DNA of 9,339 bases from Syntrophaceae bacterium UBA6255 (GTDB lineage: Bacteria; Desulfobacterota; Syntrophia; Syntrophales; Smithellaceae): contig DJVN01000138.1 in NCBI GenBank assembly GCA_002441205.1, forward strand, positions 1-9,339, in the 5' to 3' direction. This document shows positions 1 to 6,272 of the stretch, one piece after another. Positions within the stretch are counted from its first letter, which is position 1; every line of letters starts with the position of its first letter. Made by a program: the position numbers and the translations under genes. Under the pieces are notes generated by a model. That model was given only the letters and a program-made list of their open reading frames with translations. It was not told the origin of the DNA and did not search any database.

Positions 1-4
1 ATAG

Positions 5-109
5 TTGTCTTATAAAACCGCCCGGAAAGAATTGCACGAAGAATTTGTTATGGCTCCGTCAAACCAAAGCAGGCTTTATGATAACCATCCAAAAGCTGAA
101 AAATTTCAT
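5..109 (+). other. Short open stretch, possible gene remnant
   Basis: An open frame of 35 codons runs from just after a TAG at 2-4 to a TGA at 110-112. It ends in the residues RLYDNHPKAEKFH and has no ATG near its beginning. The composition looks protein-like (charged, few rare residues), so it could be the tail of a decayed upstream gene. I do not recognise it. A second frame is also open (3-146), so this may be chance. Confidence 0.15.
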
Positions 110-136
110 TGACATAAATATTTCAGCGCGTATAGT
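109..136 (+). promoter_or_regulatory. Sigma70-type promoter
   Basis: A perfect -35 box TTGACA (109-114) is followed after 16 bases by TATAGT (131-136), a close match to the -10 consensus. Transcription would start near 143, about 55 bases before the DUF3800-like reading frame and about 370 before the first intact gene. It is the best promoter seen in the window and could drive the upstream pair and perhaps mod. The stretch 1-198 otherwise holds only AT-rich leader sequence. Confidence 0.6.
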
Positions 137-198
137 GGCAACGTAAATTTTTAATTACAAAAAGTATTTTATATATCGTCATGCGTTGAGGATTTTCG

Positions 199-453
199 AT
201 GAGTCGGACCTTCAATATCTATTGTGACGAATCATTTACCTACCATATCGACAGACTGTCTCAGAGAAAATCGTCGAAGAGGAAACTATGCGATGGTTCT
301 AAAAATGCAATCGTCGCCCAATTAGGACGGCGAAGATATGCTTCTACACATGGCAGATTAGGTATTTTTAGTGAGATTTTTACTTTGAATTGTCAAGCTG
401 TATTTTGTGATGATATAGAGAGTTATAGGTCAATACAAAATGAAAATCTCTAA
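199..453 (+). pseudogene. Decayed DUF3800-like gene, N-terminal remnant
   Basis: The frame begins MSRTFNIYCDES after a good Shine-Dalgarno (GAGGA, 188-192, six bases from the ATG). That opening matches what I recall of DUF3800 proteins, which start with FNIYCDESCHLE-type sequence and have an RNase H-like fold. After residue 12 the frame loses likeness to the family, but pieces of it seem to continue in other frames. The third frame gives NHLPT and then GNYAMVL (about 229-312), and the original frame resumes with NAIVAQLGRRRY. A short deletion just after the CDES codons and a second frameshift near 310-315 would explain this. Intact members are usually more than 200 residues; here only 84 codons are open. 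Such genes are common in defence islands and mobile DNA. It may instead be a short unrelated protein, since the family match rests on about 12 residues. Confidence 0.45.
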
Positions 454-516
454 TTTTAAAATTGCAAACAGACAGCAGTTACTTAATAAAAACATGTACT
501 ACCTGAAGGTGAAAAC

Positions 517-1413
517 ATGATTGATGGCGATTCCCGGTGGTGGTTGCTTCAAGTTCAATTTCAAGAAAGACATCCAGGGCAGAGCGAGCTCTTGACTCAG
601 CCCCTGCCGCGTGACCTTCTTCTCCGTAAATGCTTTGACATAATACCGAAAAGTATTCGTGTCAGCAAAGGTTCCAAATTATGGGGGCTCGCCGAGCTCC
701 ACCATATTAACAATAATATCATTTCAGCAGATCTAACAGTACGACCGCCTAATGCGCAAATAGCAGAAGAACCGGAACCAGGTGTTCTTGAAGAAACACG
801 AGAACCACGTTATTTTGCTCCCATTATTGTACATGTGTCATCTCAAATCATCGCAGTAAATCGCGCGCCGGACATATCAAGATTTGCACGCTCCGCTCAA
901 GCTTTTGCCTCTGTTTTTTTTGATCTTTTGGATGATGCAATGCAAAAGCTTGAGATGTCTCAGCATTATATACTGGAAGTTGAACCAATTGCCAAAGCAG
1001 GTTCCTTTGTTCAATGGTACACCACTTTGGCGCGGATAAATCGAATTGTAATTCATTATGTAGGTTCCAATCTGCCAAGTACACCGGAGTCGTTAGTCCA
1101 GTCAATTAAAGACACAGCGCGATCTTTTCAAAACATTCTGCATTCAGAAAAGGTAGATTTAGTTGCAAACGACCCGCACTTAAGTGATAAAGATGTCGCA
1201 GAGCTTGATCGTGCCGTAGCTGAACGCCGTTTAAAAATGCGTGCTATTGGTATGCGTAGTGGCGGAATAAAAACAACTTGGAGTAGTAGTGAACGACCAG
1301 AGCCAGACACGATAATCATAGAGATGGCTGATGAAGAATATCCTGATCAAAATATTGTTACAGACAAAATGATAAATTTTTTACAAAACCGTCTGACAGA
1401 TGATGACAAGTAA
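517..1413 (+). CDS. Unrecognised soluble protein, first gene of a coupled pair
   Basis: This 298-residue protein has no signal peptide or membrane segment. The start is well supported by AAGGTG (506-511) five bases before the ATG. Residues 1-80 look beta-rich (RWWLLQVQF, KLWGLAELHHI, ISADLTVRPP). A proline/glutamate-rich linker follows (84-98), then an alternating strand/helix region (100-205) containing PIIVHVSSQIIAVNR, a helix at 120-147, a strand YILEVEPIA and RIVIHYVGSNLP. The tail (205-298) is charged, with an acidic end. The layout recalls DUF4747-like proteins of phage-defence loci, which also have a strand ending in a PN/NLP turn before a long helix, but I see no diagnostic motif and the comparison is weak. 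Its stop codon directly abuts the start of the membrane-protein gene, so the two are probably made together, perhaps as sensor and effector. A run of eight T (914-921) lies at residues 133-135. Confidence 0.85.
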   Translation: MIDGDSRWWLLQVQFQERHPGQSELLTQPLPRDLLLRKCFDIIPKSIRVSKGSKLWGLAELHHINNNIISADLTVRPPNAQIAEEPEPGVLEETREPRYFAPIIVHVSSQIIAVNRAPDISRFARSAQAFASVFFDLLDDAMQKLEMSQHYILEVEPIAKAGSFVQWYTTLARINRIVIHYVGSNLPSTPESLVQSIKDTARSFQNILHSEKVDLVANDPHLSDKDVAELDRAVAERRLKMRAIGMRSGGIKTTWSSSERPEPDTIIIEMADEEYPDQNIVTDKMINFLQNRLTDDDK

Positions 1414-2022
1414 ATGAAGCGTAATAAATATCCTAAACTATCAATCTGGCATGATATAAGCATTTCTTCTTTTTTTGCCATCTCAACATTTTTATCATGG
1501 GCTCTTGTTTACTTCTTTTTCGGAAACCCGAACGCGCTCCTAAATAATTCAGTAACATTTCTCGGTGGGGTACTGGCAATCTCAGGGCTTTTATTCAAAC
1601 AATATATGCTTAAGGAAGTACTAGAATATTTAGAAAAATGGGAAGAGCTTGGCGAACTGCTCGACAAGATTATTAATGCCTCCAAGAATGCCGGTTTTCA
1701 GAAAAGCCCGCAAACTGATGAGTTTATAATTCAAAAAGAAAACGCACTAGATTATAGTAAATATGTCAGACATGAGATGAGAATCATACCAATTGTGCCG
1801 CTGTTAACAATCTTTTTATATGGCTGTGCATTATTGGCGGATCAATGCCTTCTCTTAAGACTGATTTGTCTATATGGAATGATTCATTGTGTGGTCTATC
1901 TTGCTATAGCGGCAAAAAGCTCTGTAAAAATTGCGTACGCATACCCAAATCTGGAATCAACAGTTAAGGAATTGAAAAATGTAATTTCTGATCTGGAAGA
2001 AAAAGGACTTATAAAAAGATAA
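1414..2022 (+). CDS. Four-helix membrane protein, second gene of the pair
   Basis: This 202-residue protein starts on the base after the previous stop (TAA then ATG) and has no clear Shine-Dalgarno of its own, so translation is probably coupled. Hydrophobic segments lie at about 17-36, 46-62, 124-142 and 147-167. Between the second and third is a charged helical stretch (66-121, including EYLEKWEELGELLDKI) likely to be cytoplasmic, and the tail (178-202) is another charged helix (ESTVKELKNVISDLEEKG). The plan of two helical hairpins around a coiled region resembles small membrane effectors of defence systems such as SLATT-type proteins, which are thought to damage the membrane when triggered. 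That is by architecture only; I do not recognise the family. GC is low (about 32% in one 60-base block), well below the conserved parts of mod, suggesting separate ancestry. It ends 17 bases before mod. Confidence 0.85.
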   Translation: MKRNKYPKLSIWHDISISSFFAISTFLSWALVYFFFGNPNALLNNSVTFLGGVLAISGLLFKQYMLKEVLEYLEKWEELGELLDKIINASKNAGFQKSPQTDEFIIQKENALDYSKYVRHEMRIIPIVPLLTIFLYGCALLADQCLLLRLICLYGMIHCVVYLAIAAKSSVKIAYAYPNLESTVKELKNVISDLEEKGLIKR

Positions 2023-2039
2023 CGTTATTTCGGTGTGAC

Positions 2040-4322
2040 ATGAAACTGACGGATAATGAAAAGCGCGAGATTTTGAAGTTGATTGAGGCGGAGAAGCCTT
2101 TGCCGGATAAATACCGGTTTTTGCTTTTTGACGATAAGCGGGAAGTGGAGCTTATCTGGAACGGGAAAACCAATGAAGTGACTAATATTGTTTTGCCGTT
2201 TCAGGTGATCGAGCAGATTGACGAACCGCGGGCGGAACGGCCGGCGGATACAGGTGTGCAAGGCGATCTGTTCGACTTCCGGGGGCGGCAGAAATCCGGC
2301 TGGACGAATAAACTGATCTGGGGCGACAATAAACTGATCCTGTCGAGCTTGAAAAATGGGCCGATCCGGGATGAAATTGAAAAGCAAGGAGGCATCAAGC
2401 TCATTTACATCGATCCGCCGTTTGATGTGGGCGCTGACTTTTCGATGGATATTGAAATCGGTGGTTCGACAGGCTCACCAACCGAGACGTTTACCAAGAA
2501 ACCAAATGTGCTGGAAGAGCTGGCCTACCGTGACACCTGGGGCAAGGGAGCGGACAGCTTCATTGCCATGATTTACGAACGACTGAGTTTGATGCGCGAC
2601 TTGCTGACAGAGGACGGGAGTATTTATGTGCATTGTGACTGGCGGGTGAATAGCTATCTAAGGTGTATCCTCGATGAAATATTTGACCAGTCACGGCTAA
2701 CAAATGAAATTGTATGGCGTAGAGCGAACAACAAAACATCTACAAAGAAAATGTCTGTTATTCATGATTCAATATTCTGGTATTCTAAATCGTTGGATTA
2801 CATCTATAACGCTCAATATCATGATTTCAGGGAAGAATACTTAGATTCGAAATACACATATGAAGAAAATGGTCGCAGGTATAGACTTCAATCAATGTAT
2901 GGCAAAGGACAAGGCGAGCCAATGCACTTTGGCAAACGCATAATAGCACCACCTTCAGGATTACATTTTAGATGGACGCAGGATAATATCGACAAGGCAA
3001 TGGACAATGGCATTATTGTTTTTGGGAAAAATGGCGAAGGTATGCCTCAGTTTAAGGACTTTCTAGATACCAAAAATGGTATACCACTTCAGACTATTTG
3101 GAATGATATTCCTGATGTCAATTCGCAAGCGCATGAAAGGGTAGATTACCCGACCCAAAAACCAGAAGCTCTCCTCGAACGCATCATTAAAGCATCTTCC
3201 AATGAAAACGACATCGTGGCTGATTTTTTCTGCGGTTCCGGCACAACGATGGCTGTCGCCGAAAAGCTTGGCCGCAAGTGGATTGGTTCCGACCTGGGCA
3301 AGTTTGCCATTCATACCACACGCAAGCGTTTGATCGGCGTTCAACGCCAGCTCAAGGAAGATGGCAAAGACTTTCGGGCTTTTGAAATCCTCAACCTCGG
3401 CAAATACGAACGCGCGCATTACATTGGCGTCAACATGAATCTGCGTGAGGAAGAACGCCAGAAGCAACTTGAACAAAAAGAAAAAGACTTCATTGCCCTG
3501 ATCCTCAAAGCCTACAAGGCGGAGGGTGCGGACAATTTCCGATGCTTCCACGGCAAGAAAGCCGGTCGGTTGGTATCCGTCGGCCCCATCAATCTGCCGG
3601 TGACGCGCCTGTTTGTGGAAGAAATCCTTCTGGAGTGCCGCGAAAAACGCATTTCCCGCGTGGACATTCTGGCCTTTGAATTCGAAATGGGTCTTTTTCC
3701 CAACATTCAGGAAGAGGCAAAAGCCAAAGGCATTGACCTGGCCCTCAAATACATTCCCCGCGAAGTTTTTGATAAACGCGCCGTGGAAAAAAATCAGGTC
3801 GTTTTCCACGATGTTTCCTACATCGAAGTCAAACCGCTTGTTCGTACTCGTAAAAAAGGAATGCTTCCGGCACTGGCCGTCGAGCTGACGGATTTTTCCG
3901 TTTACTATTCTCAGGACAGCGTCGATAACGCGGCGCAAACCTTAAAAGATGGCAAAAACAAGATCGTCGTCGAGCAGGGCAAAATCATCAAAGTCTCCAA
4001 GGATAAAAACGGCATTGTTACACGCGAGGTACTCACCAAGAAATGGACGGATTGGATTGATTACTGGAGCGTGGATTTCGACTTTGAAAGCAAGCGGGAA
4101 ATTGTCCGGGTTAAAGATGAAGCCAGCGGCGAGATGGAAGAAAAATGGACAGGCGATTTCATTTTTGAAAACGAATGGCAATCTTTCCGCACCAAAAAAG
4201 ACCGCTCTCTAGAGCTGCAGACGCCCTACCATGAATGCAGCCCCGGTCGCTACAAAATCGCCGTCAAGGTGGTGGATATTTTCGGCAACGATACAATGAA
4301 GATTATTGATGTGGCCGTATAA
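2040..4322 (+). CDS. mod: Type III restriction-modification DNA methyltransferase (Mod)
   Basis: Mod transfers a methyl group from S-adenosylmethionine to adenine in a short asymmetric site and supplies target recognition to the Mod-Res complex. The 760-residue protein has the catalytic motif DPPF (D125-F128, in LIYIDPPF) before the SAM-binding motif DFFCGSG (395-401), the beta order typical of Type III Mod. The SAM motif has C where A is commoner. Target recognition should lie between, about residues 217-363. Residues 450-760 form a long C-terminal part with VSVGPINLPVTR and VDILAFEFEMG, then a tryptophan-rich stretch (KWTDWIDYW, 668-676). It ends in a beta-sandwich-like segment (GRYKIAVKVVDIFGNDT, from 736). 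I recall this tail in a subset of Type III-like methyltransferases, so it seems normal for this subfamily. No frameshift or simple repeat tract is seen, so it should be active. The ribosome site is weak. Seventeen bases separate it from the membrane gene, so it may be co-transcribed. Confidence 0.93.
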   Translation: MKLTDNEKREILKLIEAEKPLPDKYRFLLFDDKREVELIWNGKTNEVTNIVLPFQVIEQIDEPRAERPADTGVQGDLFDFRGRQKSGWTNKLIWGDNKLILSSLKNGPIRDEIEKQGGIKLIYIDPPFDVGADFSMDIEIGGSTGSPTETFTKKPNVLEELAYRDTWGKGADSFIAMIYERLSLMRDLLTEDGSIYVHCDWRVNSYLRCILDEIFDQSRLTNEIVWRRANNKTSTKKMSVIHDSIFWYSKSLDYIYNAQYHDFREEYLDSKYTYEENGRRYRLQSMYGKGQGEPMHFGKRIIAPPSGLHFRWTQDNIDKAMDNGIIVFGKNGEGMPQFKDFLDTKNGIPLQTIWNDIPDVNSQAHERVDYPTQKPEALLERIIKASSNENDIVADFFCGSGTTMAVAEKLGRKWIGSDLGKFAIHTTRKRLIGVQRQLKEDGKDFRAFEILNLGKYERAHYIGVNMNLREEERQKQLEQKEKDFIALILKAYKAEGADNFRCFHGKKAGRLVSVGPINLPVTRLFVEEILLECREKRISRVDILAFEFEMGLFPNIQEEAKAKGIDLALKYIPREVFDKRAVEKNQVVFHDVSYIEVKPLVRTRKKGMLPALAVELTDFSVYYSQDSVDNAAQTLKDGKNKIVVEQGKIIKVSKDKNGIVTREVLTKKWTDWIDYWSVDFDFESKREIVRVKDEASGEMEEKWTGDFIFENEWQSFRTKKDRSLELQTPYHECSPGRYKIAVKVVDIFGNDTMKIIDVAV
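2690..3130 (+). other. AT-rich target recognition region of mod
   Basis: This block inside mod covers about residues 217-363, between the DPPF and FCGSG motifs where Mod proteins carry their target recognition domain. Hand counts give 33% GC for 2701-2760, 30% for 2761-2820 and 33% for 3061-3120. By contrast 2221-2280 is 65% and 3541-3600 is 62%. The edges are fairly sharp: 45% at 2641-2700 and 50% at 3121-3180. Recombinational replacement of this domain is known in mod genes, and the pattern fits that. Confidence 0.65.
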
Positions 4323-4334
4323 GCCGATTCACCG

Positions 4335-4364
4335 TTTTATTTGCACAGGTCCGTGCAAATAAAA
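4335..4364. repeat. 12-bp perfect inverted repeat after mod
   Basis: Arms TTTTATTTGCAC (4335-4346) and GTGCAAATAAAA (4353-4364) are perfect complements around a 6-base loop, starting 12 bases after the mod stop codon. In RNA it would form a stable hairpin, but no U-run follows on either strand, so it is not a classical intrinsic terminator. It could be a 3' end or processing hairpin, or an operator. The half-site TTATTTGCA recurs as a direct copy at 4400-4408. Confidence 0.65.
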
Positions 4365-4473
4365 ATAAAGTGCTTTTATATTAAGCGGTTTCGAATGTCT
4401 TATTTGCATTTGGCGGCATATTGAAAACTAATGGTGTTAATTCTGAATCACGCGTCGGAATTCTAATAATTTA

Positions 4474-4499
4474 TAAACCCGTCGAATTCGACGGGTTTA
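4474..4499. terminator. 26-bp perfect palindrome, likely terminator or operator
   Basis: The left half is TAAACCCGTCGAA and the right half is its exact reverse complement, with no unpaired base. As RNA it makes a hairpin with a GC-rich core (CCCGTCG/CGACGGG) bordered by A and U tracts, like a compact bidirectional terminator, although only three U follow the core directly. It sits 152 bases after the mod stop and 25 bases before the next ATG. It may therefore separate mod transcription from the AlbA-type gene, or act as a binding site for a regulator such as that gene's own winged-helix product. The rest of this 201-base spacer shows no convincing promoter. Confidence 0.55.
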
Positions 4500-4523
4500 G
4501 CATGACCAAGAACGTAGGATTAT

Positions 4524-6152
4524 ATGTTGATTAAAAGTACATCCTTGGAAGAATTTAATAAATGGCTGACACATCATGAAGACGCGCATCTGGAATTTAA
4601 AAAAGCTGCAATTCAATTTGACAAGGACAAAGACCTGCCGGATTACTGCGCTGCCCTGGCAAATGAAGGAGGCGGCAAACTAATCCTCGGTGTCACGGAC
4701 GAGCGTATTGTTGTCGGGACAAAGGCTTTTGCCGGTAAGTATAATCGTTTATCAAATGAACTTTTGGATAAGCTGGGGATTCGTGTTGATGTTGAAGAGT
4801 TTTATCACCCTCAGGGACGCGTACTTATTTTTCATGTACCTTCACGACCAACCGGAAACGTTATTAAATCATCTGGACGACACACTTACCCCATGCGTGC
4901 CGGTGAGTCTCTGGTTGAAATGGATACGGGAACGCTCAAACGGATGCTGAATGAAACACAACCGGATTTTACGGCAGAAATGGTACCGGGCTTGTCGCTG
5001 GACGATTTAAGCCCATCAGCAATCCAACGCTTAAATGATAAATGGGCTAAGAAATCGCAAAGAGCCGATTACCTTGATTTTGATGCAGAAAAAACTTTAA
5101 GAAATCTGGGCTTGCGAACAGAAAATGGAATCACATATGCAGGTTTATTGCTCGTTGGAAAACCCGAAGCGATCAATAAACATCTCTCCGATGCTGAAAT
5201 AATCTTTGAATGGCGTAACAATCCGAAGCAGATACATCACGATTTCAGAAAAAACTGGCGCGATCCTTTTGTTGAAGTTGATGATGAAATATGGAAAACT
5301 ATTAATCATCGGAATATTCGCATGCCTTTTCAAGAAGGTTTTTTCCAGCGTGAGATTTGGGCATTTGATGAAAAATCAATTCGCGAAGCCGTCCATAATG
5401 CGGTTATGCATCGCGATTATACTTTTAAAAGCAGGTCCATATTTATCAAGGCCTCTCCTGAAGCATTTACCATTGAAAGCCCCGGTGGCCTTCCACCAGG
5501 GATTACACTGGAAAATATCCTTTATGAACGCGCATGGCGTAATCGGAATATTGCAGAAGCATTTGAAAAAATCGGATTTGCAGAAAGATCCGGGCAGGGA
5601 CTTGATGACATCTTTGAACAGGCTATCAGAGATGGGAAAGGCCTGCCTGATTTGACCAAAAGCACAAAAGACACGGTTCGCTTATCCATCCCTGCACAAA
5701 TAAAAGACAAGGATTTTATTTTATACCTTGAACGGATCATCAATGAACGCCAGGTACTTTTGTCATTTGAAGAGATTTATGAGCTTGAGAAGATAAGAGA
5801 ATTCCAAAAGATAGAGAAACCGGAATTTAGAGACAAATTTATTAATCTTGGTATTATTGAACCGATTGGTAAAGGACGGGGCACAAAGTATATCCTGTCA
5901 AGCCGGTATTACGAGACCATCGGGCAAAGTGGCAAGCATACAAGACTTAAAGGATTAAATCGTAATCAAATTAAGGAATTGATTGTAAACCACATTTCGG
6001 AGGGCAAACCGGCACACAGGAATGATTTCATTACAGGCTTTTCCGAATGCAGCCCCCAGGACATTTCTAATATACTTCAAGAGTTAAGAAAGACGGGGCG
6101 AATATTTTTTAAAGGTGCCCGTAAGTCGGGCCAATGGTTTTTAACAAAATAA
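4524..6152 (+). CDS. Schlafen/AlbA_2-domain putative ATP-binding regulator
   Basis: This 542-residue protein belongs to the group described as predicted transcriptional regulators sharing a domain with mammalian Schlafen (COG2865). Residues 10-145 form the AlbA_2 domain, with HLEFKKA (22-28) and the signature ALANEGGGKLILGVTDE (44-60). Residues 285-365 look like a GHKL-type ATPase (HATPase_c_4): an N-box region REAVHNAVMHRDY (287-299), then IESPGGLPPGI (317-327) and a glycine-rich ERSGQGLDDIFE (354-365). The remainder (395-542) reads as winged-helix segments. The AlbA_2 part can bind nucleic acid, and some Schlafen relatives cut RNA, so it may regulate the locus or act as an extra effector. 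The start is supported by AGGA (4516-4519) four bases before the ATG. It lies between mod and res on the same strand, which suggests a role tied to this system. Ligand, target and ATP hydrolysis are not shown by sequence. Confidence 0.88.
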   Translation: MLIKSTSLEEFNKWLTHHEDAHLEFKKAAIQFDKDKDLPDYCAALANEGGGKLILGVTDERIVVGTKAFAGKYNRLSNELLDKLGIRVDVEEFYHPQGRVLIFHVPSRPTGNVIKSSGRHTYPMRAGESLVEMDTGTLKRMLNETQPDFTAEMVPGLSLDDLSPSAIQRLNDKWAKKSQRADYLDFDAEKTLRNLGLRTENGITYAGLLLVGKPEAINKHLSDAEIIFEWRNNPKQIHHDFRKNWRDPFVEVDDEIWKTINHRNIRMPFQEGFFQREIWAFDEKSIREAVHNAVMHRDYTFKSRSIFIKASPEAFTIESPGGLPPGITLENILYERAWRNRNIAEAFEKIGFAERSGQGLDDIFEQAIRDGKGLPDLTKSTKDTVRLSIPAQIKDKDFILYLERIINERQVLLSFEEIYELEKIREFQKIEKPEFRDKFINLGIIEPIGKGRGTKYILSSRYYETIGQSGKHTRLKGLNRNQIKELIVNHISEGKPAHRNDFITGFSECSPQDISNILQELRKTGRIFFKGARKSGQWFLTK

Positions 6153-6272
6153 TAATAGGCGTCTTATTAGATATATTTTATATATATTTTTAGGTGATGA
6201 TCATAATAATATGAATAAATTCCATTAATTATGAAAACTTCAATTAGATTATAAAACAGGATTTTAGATTAT
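6153..6272. other. AT-rich spacer before res
   Basis: A 120-base, strongly AT-rich gap separates the AlbA-type gene from res. It begins with a weak inverted repeat (TAATAA at 6150-6155, TTATTA at 6164-6169) and contains a TA-alternating tract around 6170-6190. A res promoter could lie here, but I cannot assign -35 and -10 boxes with confidence. The res Shine-Dalgarno AGGA is at 6258-6261. Confidence 0.4.

Noticed and set aside
3063..3938. Long open frame on the - strand (291 codons)
   Set aside because: It lies wholly inside mod, whose motifs prove the + frame, and its phenylalanine-rich sequence is typical of the antisense of a lysine/glutamate-rich gene.
2040..4322. Phase-variable simple repeats in mod, as in phasevarions
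   Set aside because: No tandem repeat tract was found; the longest homopolymer noticed (six T near 3224) is too short.
5206..5655. Second + strand open frame (149 codons)
   Set aside because: It overlaps the ATPase region of the AlbA-type gene in another frame and shows no family likeness.
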